From an uncultured Clostridia bacterium (GTDB lineage: Bacteria; Bacillota; Clostridia; Oscillospirales; Ruminococcaceae), in contig CALXGT010000010.1 in NCBI GenBank assembly GCA_944387915.1, positions 1 to 43,835 of the forward strand: a stretch of DNA of 43,835 nucleotides. The letters are read 5' to 3'. The position numbers were made by a program, and so were the translations under genes. The notes under the pieces are model-generated. The model worked only from the letters and a program-made list of their open reading frames with translations. It ran no database searches and had not been told where the DNA came from. Positions 15,528 through 23,618 of the stretch are shown here, piece after piece (the stretch's first letter is position 1; each line of letters starts with the position of its first letter).

Positions 15528-16297
15528 GCTCCTTCACTCCCTTCTCTGGGGCATGCCGTCCGATCCACGAGGCAACCGGGACCCCGGTTGGTCATCCCGT
15601 GGCTTTCCAATAATGTAGGCAAAATTTCCTCTTTTTTCCCTCGGGCGGAAATCTGTCCGCCGGACAATACAACGATCTCGTCGGCGATATCCAAAATTCG
15701 TTCCTGGTGGGAAATAATAATCACCGTTCCTTTGGTCACATCCCGCAAACGACGAAACACGTCAATCAAATGGTTAAAACTCCAAAGATCGATTCCCGCC
15801 TCCGGCTCGTCAAAAATAGTCAGAGGCGCTTTTCTCGCCATTGCCATAGCAATTTCAATCCGTTTAATTTCTCCGCCGGAAAGGCTCGCGTTTACATCCC
15901 GATCAATATAATCCGCAGCGCAAAGACCCACCTGCTGGAGATAGGTGCACATCTGTTTTCGGGTCAGCAACTCCTTTCCCGCCGCTAAGCCCAAAAGGTC
16001 GCTGACGGTGAGTCCTTTAAAACGAACCGGCTGCTGGAACGCGAACGCGATTCCTCTCTTCGCCCGTTCGGAAATAGAAAGGTTGGTAATATCCTCGCCT
16101 TGGAAAAAGATCTGTCCCTCATCAGGCTGTTGAATCCCGACAATAATCCGCGCCAACGTGGATTTTCCGCTGCCGTTGGGACCAGTGATCACAATAAATT
16201 TCCCCTGTTCTGCCGTAAAATCGACATGGGATAAAATCTGTCTCTCTCCGCCGTTTTCCTGAGGGGCGGAGAAGGTAATCTGTTTAAGTTGAAGCAT
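15524..16297 (-). CDS. sufC: Fe-S cluster assembly ATPase SufC
   Basis: The 257-residue ABC ATPase drives Fe-S assembly on the SufB/D-like partner. Walker A GPNGSGKST, Q-loop FAFQQPVRFKGLTV, signature LSGGEIKRIEIAMA, Walker B LTIFDEPEAGID and the H-switch SHQ are all present. The start at 16297 is preceded by GGAAGGAG; the open frame upstream to 16453 lacks family residues. A TACAAT -10 (16344-16349) stands upstream with a poor -35. Confidence 0.95.
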   Translation of the reverse strand: MLQLKQITFSAPQENGGERQILSHVDFTAEQGKFIVITGPNGSGKSTLARIIVGIQQPDEGQIFFQGEDITNLSISERAKRGIAFAFQQPVRFKGLTVSDLLGLAAGKELLTRKQMCTYLQQVGLCAADYIDRDVNASLSGGEIKRIEIAMAMARKAPLTIFDEPEAGIDLWSFNHLIDVFRRLRDVTKGTVIIISHQERILDIADEIVVLSGGQISARGKKEEILPTLLESHGMTNRGPGCLVDRTACPREGSEGA

Positions 16298-16343
16298 TTT
16301 TCTCCTTCCTAACTGTAAAAAATGAACTACAGCTCGCAGACAT

Positions 16344-16454
16344 ATTGTATCACATTTTTTGGGAAATAGAAAGATATCAGCAAAATTTTTTTCCTTTGTT
16401 TTCGATTTTTCGTTATTTCCTGCCCTTGTACCCTTTTTTGAAGAATGATACAAT
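16344..16454. promoter_or_regulatory. Divergent promoter region of sufC and the CLC gene
   Basis: Minus-strand TACAAT at 16344-16349 serves sufC. Plus-strand TACAAT at 16449-16454 with TTGTAC 17 bases upstream (16426-16431) serves the CLC gene. Both -35 boxes are weak. No Fur/IscR-type repeat or fluoride riboswitch core was recognised. Confidence 0.5.
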
Positions 16455-16485
16455 AGCCTTGCAAAAAACGGAAAGGAAGACTTTT

Positions 16486-17745
16486 ATGAAGGAAAAATGG
16501 TTGCTGCATTTTCATTTTGCCCTCTCCACCATTCAGAGCCTTGCAAAGTGGCTTTTGATCTCTATTTTGTGCGGCATTCTTGTCGGTCTTGTCGGAAGTA
16601 GTTTTTACTACGCATTGGAATTTTTGACCCAAACACGGGAAACGCACCCCTTCCTTATCTGGCTTTTACCGGTAGGGGGATTATGTATCGTATTTATTTA
16701 CCAAATTTGCGGTTTTTCCCATCCCAAGGGCACCAATTTAGTTATTGCATCCATCAACCGGCACAAAGACATTCCTTTCCTTATGTTTCCTTTGATCTAC
16801 ATTGCTACCTGCATAACCCATCTGCTCGGCGGTTCAGCCGGTCGGGAAGGCGCGGCTTTGCAAATTGGCGGCAGCATCGGAAACGCTATAGGCAAATGGA
16901 TTCGTTTGGATGAAAAGGACCGTCTCATCGTCATTATGTGCTGTATGAGCGGCTGTTTTTCCGCCGTATTTGGCACGCCCATCGCCGCAACCGTTTTTTC
17001 TATGGAAGTCGTAAGCGTCGGCCTTATGCATTACTCCGCTTTGGTCCCCTGCACCGCCGCTTCGTTGTCGGCTGCATTGATTGGGAAAGCGTTAAAAACC
17101 GTCCCCGCATCCTTTCCGGTTACCGAATTAGGGGAAGTTCATCTTCTTTTCCTTCTTAGCTGCGCCATATTGGCGGCCCTCTCCGGAGGAATGAGCGCTA
17201 TCTTTTGCCTCGCCATTCACAGCGCCGAAAAGCAAAGTAAAAAATACCTTAAAAACCCCTATCTGCGGATCGCGGTTGGTGGTGTGATCGTTCTTATCCT
17301 TACCTTACTGGTAGGGGACTTTCGTTATAACGGCTCCGGTAGCAGCATAATTGCCGAAAGCTTTTCCAGCCAATCGGATTTTTACGTTTTCATGCTCAAA
17401 ATGCTTTTTACCATTATTACCTTAGGCGTTGGATACAAAGGCGGCGAAATTGTCCCTTCCTTTTCCATCGGCGCCGCGTTTGGGAGCGCCCTCGCCGGAT
17501 TGTTGGGACTCCCCGTCCCCTTAGCCGCCGCTGTGGGTATGATCTCCGTTTTTTGCGGCGTAACCAACTGCCCTATTACATCCCTTTTAATTGCTTTGGA
17601 AATGTTTGGCGCCGAAGGAATGCCTTACTACCTGGTGGCAATCTCCATTAGTTACGTCATTAGCGGTTACTGCGGATTATATCATAGCCAGGAAATTGTC
17701 TATTCCAAAACGCGTCCGGAATATATTCATCGTCGAACCATATAA
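16486..17745 (+). CDS. CLC-family anion channel/antiporter
   Basis: A 419-residue membrane protein with about ten hydrophobic segments. CLC signatures: GGSAGREGAALQIGG (the GREGP helix-N-terminus with Ala for Pro), GCFSAVFGTPIAATVFSMEV, GVGYKGGEIVPSFSIGAAFG and VFCGVTNCPITSLLIALE. The first selectivity loop reads KGTNLVI instead of GSGIP. Such divergent loops are seen in the CLC-F (fluoride/proton antiporter) branch, so fluoride export is possible but not shown. The ATG at 16486 follows GGAAAGGAAG. No riboswitch precedes it. Confidence 0.85.
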   Translation: MKEKWLLHFHFALSTIQSLAKWLLISILCGILVGLVGSSFYYALEFLTQTRETHPFLIWLLPVGGLCIVFIYQICGFSHPKGTNLVIASINRHKDIPFLMFPLIYIATCITHLLGGSAGREGAALQIGGSIGNAIGKWIRLDEKDRLIVIMCCMSGCFSAVFGTPIAATVFSMEVVSVGLMHYSALVPCTAASLSAALIGKALKTVPASFPVTELGEVHLLFLLSCAILAALSGGMSAIFCLAIHSAEKQSKKYLKNPYLRIAVGGVIVLILTLLVGDFRYNGSGSSIIAESFSSQSDFYVFMLKMLFTIITLGVGYKGGEIVPSFSIGAAFGSALAGLLGLPVPLAAAVGMISVFCGVTNCPITSLLIALEMFGAEGMPYYLVAISISYVISGYCGLYHSQEIVYSKTRPEYIHRRTI

Positions 17746-17770
17746 TTTCCCAAAATATTCAAAATAGCTA

Positions 17771-17799
17771 TTGCATAAATTATCTAAATATGCCATAAT
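17771..17799 (+). promoter_or_regulatory. Promoter of the 17847 gene
   Basis: TTGCAT (17771-17776), 17 bases, CATAAT (17794-17799) with extended TGC, about 40 bases before the ribosome site. Confidence 0.6.
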
Positions 17800-17846
17800 A
17801 CACATGTGGAATGTCGTCCCATCTCACAAGAACAGGAGGGAAAATC

Positions 17847-18140
17847 ATGAGGCAACTAAAGACCGTTCAGGAATTTCAAGAAGAAGCCAGAAATGCGATT
17901 TTTACCAAGCGGCAGGCGATTGCCGTCACGCTCCGTCTATTGGAAATGGAATTGAAAAACCCCAACAACACGCCGGAAGACATCCGGATTTTAAACGGCG
18001 CGCTGAAGCAGGCGGAATTTGGCTACCTGGATATGACCAAAACCGAAACCGATAAGCTGATGGATTCTTTGGATGTGGCGCGGTTCACGGTGTCCGATAT
18101 CGTTAACGCGATCCACCACATTCTTTTCGATGTAGAATAA
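17847..18140 (+). CDS. Hypothetical small all-helical protein
   Basis: I do not recognise this 97-residue protein. It looks fully alpha-helical, with heptad-like hydrophobics (RQAIAVTLRLLEMELKNP, RILNGALKQAEFGYLDM) and no Cys, signal or span. AGGAGGG stands 6 bases before the ATG; its own promoter and a strong terminator make it a genuine single-gene unit. Cytoplasmic location is likely; function unknown. Confidence 0.75.
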   Translation: MRQLKTVQEFQEEARNAIFTKRQAIAVTLRLLEMELKNPNNTPEDIRILNGALKQAEFGYLDMTKTETDKLMDSLDVARFTVSDIVNAIHHILFDVE

Positions 18141-18176
18141 AAACACCGGGACGAAATCTCGTCCCGGTGTTTCTTT
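18141..18176 (+). terminator. Terminator after the 17847 gene
   Basis: A perfect 14-bp stem AAACACCGGGACGA / TCGTCCCGGTGTTT with a four-base loop, followed by CTTTTG. As the stem ends in AAA on the other strand it may also act on the converging gene at 18235. Confidence 0.9.
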
Positions 18177-18234
18177 TGCTTTAAGGAAAAAGAAAAGGAG
18201 CCGCTTCCCGCGGCACACCGATCCAGGCACCGCT

Positions 18235-19248
18235 TTATCCCAGCCAGGTATCCTGAAAAATCAGATCCCGGTTGATTTCCGCAAGGGAATGGACGCCGCA
18301 CATGGCCATGGTATCCTGGAGCTCCTCTTTCAGCTTCCGGGTCAGGATCTGGACGCCTTCCTTTCCGCCGCCATAGACCGCTGTCACATAAGGGCGCGCC
18401 AAAATACAAGCGTCTGCGCCCAAGGCCAGCGCCTTACAGATATCCACTCCGGTCCGAATACCACCGTCCACCAAAATCACCATTTTTCCCTTTACCGCCT
18501 CGGCAATGGCAGGCAAAACCTCAGCGGTAGCCGGTACGCCGTCCAACACCCGGCCGCCATGATTTGAGACCACAATACCAGCCGCTCCGGCTTCCAGCGC
18601 CTTTTGGGCGCCCTTTACCGTCATTACCCCTTTGATGATAAAGGGAACCTGGGCGTACTCGATCATTTCCCGCAGCTCAGCCACCGTTTTGAACCCGGCA
18701 GGAGGCGTCAGTCCTTTCAAAAAGGGCAGACCTGCCGCATCAATATCCATCGCAAACATCTTCGCACCGGAAGCTTTTGCGGCGCGAAGCTTGGCAAAGA
18801 GAGTACCCCGGTCCCATGGTTTTACGGTAGGGATCCCCTTCCCGCCGTTGCTTCCAATTACTCTGGCCGCAGAATCAAAAACGGCTGGGTCGGTACCGTC
18901 CCCGGTAAAAGCCGCAATCCCAACCTCAGCACAGGCGGGAATCAGAATATCGTTATACTCCTGATCGGTAAACTTGTCCCCATAATGAAGCCCGACAGCA
19001 CCTACCGGCCCGGCAAAAACCGGAAGGTCATAGGTTTGGCCAAACAAAGTAAAGTGTGTGTCCACAGCGCCGTTGGCACAAATCGTATCCATATTCAGCC
19101 TCACCTTCTGCCAGGCATCATAGTTACGAATCGCCACTGTACCGCTTCCCTTGGCGCCGGGACCAGGCATAGCGTTCCTGCATGCCCGCCCGTTGCATAC
19201 CGGACAGACTTTGCAATAGGGACCGCTGCATATACGGGCATTTTCCAA
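18235..19248 (-). CDS. FMN-dependent alpha-hydroxy-acid oxidising protein
   Basis: This 337-residue protein belongs to the FMN-dependent alpha-hydroxy-acid dehydrogenase (lactate/glycolate oxidase) family, in a form common in anaerobic Clostridia. FMN-site motifs are PVFAGPVGAVGL, PFIIKGVMTVKGA, SNHGGRVLDG and DGGIRTGVDICKALALGA. A Cys-rich N-terminus (CSGPYCKVCPVCNGRAC) is seen before the barrel and may bind metal or Fe-S. The start is uncertain: the codon given is TTG, but homologous coding sense continues upstream as TTYQEVLENAR to a CTT at 19267-19269, right behind GGGAGGGAG, where an ATG would be expected. Confidence 0.85.
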   Translation of the reverse strand: MENARICSGPYCKVCPVCNGRACRNAMPGPGAKGSGTVAIRNYDAWQKVRLNMDTICANGAVDTHFTLFGQTYDLPVFAGPVGAVGLHYGDKFTDQEYNDILIPACAEVGIAAFTGDGTDPAVFDSAARVIGSNGGKGIPTVKPWDRGTLFAKLRAAKASGAKMFAMDIDAAGLPFLKGLTPPAGFKTVAELREMIEYAQVPFIIKGVMTVKGAQKALEAGAAGIVVSNHGGRVLDGVPATAEVLPAIAEAVKGKMVILVDGGIRTGVDICKALALGADACILARPYVTAVYGGGKEGVQILTRKLKEELQDTMAMCGVHSLAEINRDLIFQDTWLG

Positions 19249-19398
19249 TACTTCCTGATAAGTCGTAAGCTCTCCCTCCCTATTATTCTGTAACCGTCAG
19301 TTATTTTCGCTAAATTCTGCGCAAATCGGCTATAAGACGCGACCCGCACTTGAAAAAGGATCTGCTTGGAAAGTCAAATTTCTGCTAAATAAACAGGA

Positions 19399-19425
19399 CG
19401 GCTGGCTTACAAAAGAAGCCAGCCG
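19399..19425 (-). terminator. Terminator of the msmX/ugpC gene
   Basis: Perfect 10-bp stem CGGCTGGCTT / AAGCCAGCCG with a seven-base loop, about 65 bases after the stop. The tail TCCTGTTTATTT is a poor T run. The rest of 19270-19490 holds nothing recognised. Confidence 0.6.
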
Positions 19426-19490
19426 GTCAAAATCAAATGAATGTGCAGAGAAACAAACCGCAAACTTACGGTAAATCTCGTTTTAGAGGC

Positions 19491-20612
19491 TTAGTTAAAA
19501 ATCGCAACCTCGGTCTCTTTATCAAAGAGGTGGATCTTATCCAAGTTGATCGCAATCTTGGTCTTGTCACCGGCGCGAAGGGTAGAAGTAGGAGCAACAC
19601 GAGCCGTCATATTGTTACCGGCGCATACCAGGTACAGATAAGTTTCAGCACCCATCAGCTCAGTAACTTCAACGTCACAGTCGATAACACCCTCGGTTGC
19701 CTTTGCAATCGTTTCAGGATCGTCGTCCAAATCCTCAGGACGGATACCAAATACGACTTCTTTACCGATGTAATCTTTCAGCTGAGCGGCTCTTTCCGCA
19801 TTATGAATCGCAATGGAGTAGTGGCTGCTGTCATCGCCGAATTCCACGCAAACTTTTCCGTCTTTCTCCGCCAGCGTCGCGTCAATGAAGTTCATCTGGG
19901 GAGATCCGATAAATCCGGCTACGAACACATTCGCGGGCTTGGAGTAGAGGGTCTGGGGCGTATCGATCTGCTGAATGAAACCGTCTTTCATAACAACGAT
20001 ACGAGTACCCATCGTCATAGCCTCGGTCTGGTCGTGGGTAACGTAGATAAAGGTGGTACCAAGACGAAGATGGAGCTTAGAAAGCTCGGTTCTCATCTGG
20101 GCACGAAGTTTCGCGTCCAAGTTAGACAGCGGTTCGTCCAAAAGGAAGACTTTCGGCTCACGAACAATCGCACGGCCCAAAGCAACACGCTGACGCTGAC
20201 CACCAGAAAGCGCAGCAGGTTTTCTCTCGAGCAGGTGAACGATATCCAAAACGCGAGCAGCCTCTTCTACGCGGCGTTTGATTTCATCCTTCGGGGTCTT
20301 CCGCAGCTTCAAACCGAACGCCATGTTGTCAAACACGGTCATATGGGGATACAGAGCGTAGTTCTGGAAAACCATCGCAATATCGCGGTCTTTCGGAGCA
20401 ACGTCGTTAACCAGACGGTCGCCGATGTAAAGCTCGCCTTCGGTAATCTCTTCCAAACCAGCGATCATACGAAGGGTCGTAGACTTACCGCATCCGGACG
20501 GACCAACCAGAATAATAAATTCCTTATCCTCGATCTCCAAGGTAAAATCGGAAACCGCGGTAACGCCGCCGGCATATTTTTTATAAATGTTTTTCAGGGA
20601 TACACTTGCCAT
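19491..20612 (-). CDS. Multiple-sugar ABC transporter ATPase (MsmX/UgpC type)
   Basis: The 373-residue ATPase energises carbohydrate ABC importers and in Gram-positives often serves several permeases. Walker [11 protein letters not shown]-loop [13 protein letters not shown], signature [15 protein letters not shown], Walker [18 protein letters not shown]-switch [11 protein letters not shown]; the C-terminal third is the TOBE/OB regulatory domain ([22 protein letters not shown]). It stands alone with no permease nearby, consistent with a shared ATPase. It might energise uptake of oligosaccharides for the 26-35 kb glycosidase block, which also lacks a transporter; that is speculation. Confidence 0.93.
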   Translation of the reverse strand: MASVSLKNIYKKYAGGVTAVSDFTLEIEDKEFIILVGPSGCGKSTTLRMIAGLEEITEGELYIGDRLVNDVAPKDRDIAMVFQNYALYPHMTVFDNMAFGLKLRKTPKDEIKRRVEEAARVLDIVHLLERKPAALSGGQRQRVALGRAIVREPKVFLLDEPLSNLDAKLRAQMRTELSKLHLRLGTTFIYVTHDQTEAMTMGTRIVVMKDGFIQQIDTPQTLYSKPANVFVAGFIGSPQMNFIDATLAEKDGKVCVEFGDDSSHYSIAIHNAERAAQLKDYIGKEVVFGIRPEDLDDDPETIAKATEGVIDCDVEVTELMGAETYLYLVCAGNNMTARVAPTSTLRAGDKTKIAINLDKIHLFDKETEVAIFN

Positions 20613-20793
20613 GAGGGGAACCTCCTAATCATATTTTGAATTTCCTCGAGTATTACTATAACAAATTTTCATTTCCCTGCATAGCGGTTTATTGCCCAAA
20701 CTTCAAAAAATCAATTTGTGTAACTTGTATAAAAGAATCAAAAATCAAAAGAAAACTCAAAAATCAAGGAGAAAATCAAAGAAAATTTAATTT
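20613..20793. other. AT-rich gap between DUF4830-like and MsmX genes
   Basis: No gene is seen. Minus-strand TATAGT at 20655-20660 could be the MsmX -10 box; no good -35. At 20730-20790 the sequence is A-rich with loose repeats of AAAATCAA, taken as low complexity. Confidence 0.4.
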
Positions 20794-21237
20794 TTATTTG
20801 GAAAATTCTAAGTTTTTAAAATTTTCTTCCGAGTATACGCAGGAAATTCCTGATTTATCACTGGAAAACAGCAAAGTTCCCAGAATACTTTCCCGGTAAA
20901 CTATTAAATCTGCAAAAAATTCTTCAGAAAATTTTTTCCAATCCTTATATACGTATGAATAAAGTGTTACCGGTTCGCCCGCATACGGTTTCAGGTCCAC
21001 ACCCAATTCGTCAAAAAAAAGATAATATCCCTCATTTTCCTCGCATGCCGCGGGCAAACGAATTTCCCTGTTTTCTGTTTCTTCGCCAAAAAAGCCAATG
21101 TTACTTAAATAGGAAAGGCGTTGGGCTTCGGTTTTTCCCTCGGGAAAACGCTTTTTTCCAAAGCAAAGCACAACCCCGATCAGCAGCAATAGCCCGCCTA
21201 CCGCAAAAAAGGCCCGGCAATAGTTCTTTTTTTCCAT
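20794..21237 (-). CDS. Membrane-anchored DUF4830-like protein
   Basis: The 147-residue protein has a basic N-terminus, one hydrophobic span (about 12-27) and an extracytoplasmic domain. The pattern YYLFFDELGVDLKPYAGEPV, then a Tyr/Val strand pair, then FADLIVYRESILGTLLFS, resembles the DUF4830 family. Function is unknown. The start at 21237 (ATG) is preferred over an upstream GTG. The terminator hairpin of the EF-G gene ends right at this start, so the gene may depend on read-through or lack its own promoter. Confidence 0.6.
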   Translation of the reverse strand: MEKKNYCRAFFAVGGLLLLIGVVLCFGKKRFPEGKTEAQRLSYLSNIGFFGEETENREIRLPAACEENEGYYLFFDELGVDLKPYAGEPVTLYSYVYKDWKKFSEEFFADLIVYRESILGTLLFSSDKSGISCVYSEENFKNLEFSK

Positions 21238-21242
21238 AAAAC

Positions 21243-21270
21243 ACACCCCCACACCAAAGTATGGGGGTGT
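21243..21270 (-). terminator. Hairpin after the EF-G-like gene
   Basis: Perfect 9-bp stem ACACCCCCA / TGGGGGTGT, 10-base loop, followed by GTTTTA that already contains the start of the next gene. Probable partial terminator. Confidence 0.7.
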
Positions 21271-21278
21271 CTTCGCTT

Positions 21279-23327
21279 TTATTCTTTTTTCGCAGCTTTC
21301 GCCTTTTCGATAACCGAAGCTTCCAAATTGGAGGGCAAGGGATCATACCGCTCGAAATCCAGCGTAAAGCTTCCGCTTCCCTGGGTCATCTGCCGCACCA
21401 GCATCGTAAAGTCCTGCATTTCCGCCATGGGAGTCTCGGCAACGATCTCGGTCATACCGTCTTCCGCCGTGTTCATGCCCAAAACCCGGCCGCGGCGTTT
21501 ATTCAACTCGCCCATCATATCTCCGGTGCAATCGTCCGGCACCAGAACTTTCAGCGTTCCAATGGGTTCCAAAATAATGGGAGAAGCCTGGGGCAGGCCC
21601 GCGCGATACGCCAAGGACGCCGCCATCTTAAAGGACATTTCCGAGGAGTCTACATCGTGGTAAGAACCGTCTACCAACGTCGCTTTTAAGCCCACAACCG
21701 GATATCCGGCCAACACGCCTTCCTTGACGCAGTCTTGGAGCCCTTTTTCCACTGCCGGGAAGAAGTTTTTGGGAACAGCACCGCCGAAAACCTTCTCCTC
21801 AAAGACCAGGCTGTCGCTGTCACAGGGCTCAAATTCGATCCAAACATCTCCGTACTGACCATGGCCGCCGGATTGCTTCTTATGCTTTCCTTGGACTTTC
21901 ACTTTCTTGCGAATCGTTTCCCGATACGCGATAGAAGGCGTCGCCAAGGTAACCTCCACGCCGAATTTACTCTTCAGCTTGGCAATGGTGACATCCAAAT
22001 GCTGCTCGCCGAGGCCGGAGAGAATCTGCTCATGCGTTTCGTCGTCAATGCGGAAGGAAAGGGTGGGATCCTCTTCCAAAAGACGGCTGATACCTTGGGA
22101 AATCTTGCTTTCATCGCCTTTTCCTTGAAGGACCAAAGCCATAGAATAGCATGGAGCGGGGAAATCGATCTTTTTGAGTACAATCGGCGTTTTTGCCAGC
22201 GTGTCGCCGGTGTTGGCGGAAAGCTTGGAAATAGCGCAGATGTCCCCCGCCAAAGCTTCCTTGATGTCCTCTTGCTTTTTGCCCCGGATCTGGATCATCT
22301 TTCCGATCTTTTCAGACGCTCCGGTGGTGGAATTGATGAGTTCCATACCGGTGGTCACTTTACCGGAAATAATTTTCACATAGGAAAGCTTACCTACAAA
22401 GGGGTCGGCAATCGTCTTAAAGACATACGCCACCGGCTCACCGTTTTCGTCGCAAGCGATCTCTTCCCCATCCTCGGCCACTTCGGGTTTCGCTTCCGCC
22501 GCCGAAGGGAAAAGGGAAACCATAGCGCCAAGAAGAAGGGTCAAGCCTTCCTGCTCCTGGGCGGAACCGCAGTAAACCGGGGTAATGGTCCCCTCGGTAA
22601 CGCCTTTATGGATACCGTTGACCAGCTCCAGCATGGTAAACTCTTCGCCGGAGAAATACTTTTCCATCAACTCATCGTCCGTCTCCGCTACCGCCTCACT
22701 AATGGCGCCCACTAATCCTTCCAGCCGATGGCCCATATCCGGGAGAACTGTTTCGTTCCGGTGTCCGTCCTCATAGGTATAAGCCTTCATACCAATCAGG
22801 TCCACATAGCATTTCACCTTATGGTTTTCCACATACGGAACCACCAAAGGGCAAACCGACGGACCGAATTCCGTCTTCATCTGCTCCAAAACTTTATAGA
22901 AATCCGCATGGTCGCTATCCATCTTTCCTACAAAAAACGCCCGAGGTTTATTTTGTTTAAGCGCTTCCTTATACGCCTTTTTCGCGCCCACGGTAATACC
23001 CGATTTTCCCGAAACGGCAATCAGAACGCTGTCCGCCGCGCGAATCGCTTCCTGCTGCCCCAAAGCAAAATCAAAAAGCCCCGGCGCGTCCAAAAGATTG
23101 ATTTTCACACCGCTATATTCCATAGGAAGGATAGAAAGATTCAAGGAAGACCCTCTCTTGATCTCTTCGGGATCATAGTCGGAAGTCGTCGTCCCTTCGG
23201 TAATTTTTCCGAAACGGTCGATGGTGCCGGTGCGGAACAAAAGTGCCTCCGCAAGGGTCGTCTTTCCGCTTCCGCCATGCCCGGTAATGGCAATGTTGCG
23301 GATATTGGCTGCTTCGTATTGTTTCAT
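21279..23327 (-). CDS. Elongation factor G-like translational GTPase (EF-G paralogue)
   Basis: A 682-residue EF-G paralogue. G1 is GHGGSGKTT, G3 is DAPGL and G4 is GKMD; canonical EF-G has AHIDAGKTT, DTPGH and NKxD. Domains II-V follow, with GGHGQYGDVWIEFEP (domain IV) and a C-terminal EMQDFTMLVRQMTQGSGSF. Loss of the G3 His and the changed P-loop place it in the 'EF-G-like/FusA2' group, whose exact role is unsettled. True fusA is expected elsewhere. The start at 23327 gives the family MKQYEAANIRNIAITGHGG; the frame upstream to 23381 is not homologous. Confidence 0.92.
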   Translation of the reverse strand: MKQYEAANIRNIAITGHGGSGKTTLAEALLFRTGTIDRFGKITEGTTTSDYDPEEIKRGSSLNLSILPMEYSGVKINLLDAPGLFDFALGQQEAIRAADSVLIAVSGKSGITVGAKKAYKEALKQNKPRAFFVGKMDSDHADFYKVLEQMKTEFGPSVCPLVVPYVENHKVKCYVDLIGMKAYTYEDGHRNETVLPDMGHRLEGLVGAISEAVAETDDELMEKYFSGEEFTMLELVNGIHKGVTEGTITPVYCGSAQEQEGLTLLLGAMVSLFPSAAEAKPEVAEDGEEIACDENGEPVAYVFKTIADPFVGKLSYVKIISGKVTTGMELINSTTGASEKIGKMIQIRGKKQEDIKEALAGDICAISKLSANTGDTLAKTPIVLKKIDFPAPCYSMALVLQGKGDESKISQGISRLLEEDPTLSFRIDDETHEQILSGLGEQHLDVTIAKLKSKFGVEVTLATPSIAYRETIRKKVKVQGKHKKQSGGHGQYGDVWIEFEPCDSDSLVFEEKVFGGAVPKNFFPAVEKGLQDCVKEGVLAGYPVVGLKATLVDGSYHDVDSSEMSFKMAASLAYRAGLPQASPIILEPIGTLKVLVPDDCTGDMMGELNKRRGRVLGMNTAEDGMTEIVAETPMAEMQDFTMLVRQMTQGSGSFTLDFERYDPLPSNLEASVIEKAKAAKKE

Positions 23328-23406
23328 CTTTCTTCGCTCCTTGTTTGATATTTCGCAAGAAACCTCTGTAGCAAAATCCATAAAAAGAAATCTCTTAGCT
23401 GAATTG

Positions 23407-23435
23407 ATTATAGCATATACTTATACGTATCGCAA
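23407..23435 (-). promoter_or_regulatory. Promoter of the EF-G-like gene
   Basis: TTGCGA (23430-23435), 17 bases, TATAAT (23407-23412) with extended TGC. The leader is about 75 bases. Confidence 0.75.
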
Positions 23436-23446
23436 GAGAAAACAAA

Positions 23447-23476
23447 AAAAGCGCCATAAAAATTCGTGGCGCTTTT
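23447..23476 (-). terminator. Terminator of the symporter gene
   Basis: AAAAGCGCCA / TGGCGCTTTT stem with a 10-base loop and seven T on the minus strand. Between here and the symporter stop (23477-23618) nothing else is seen. Confidence 0.88.
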
Positions 23477-23618
23477 ATGTGTTACTTGCATAAAAATAGC
23501 AATATATTTTTTCTGTCTTATGCAAAAATTACCGGACTAACCCCATTTTGGCCGGAAAAAACCCCTATTTTTGAAAGAAAACGTCTTTTCTTTCCTTTCT
23601 TCCGCCGCCAACAATCCA

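Noticed and set aside
16300-16485. Fluoride riboswitch before the CLC gene
   Set aside because: I looked for the GGCGAUGG-type core and matching pseudoknot and saw none.
19437-20639. Plus-strand open frame of 400 codons opposite the MsmX-type gene
   Set aside because: Antisense shadow of a well-conserved ABC ATPase; no start signal or homology.
20730-20795. AAAATCAA-like direct repeats as a CRISPR or operator array
   Set aside because: Units vary in sequence and spacing and are only A-rich low complexity.
21735-22715. Plus-strand open frame of 326 codons inside the EF-G-like gene
   Set aside because: Antisense shadow; the minus-strand protein has all EF-G domains over the same span.
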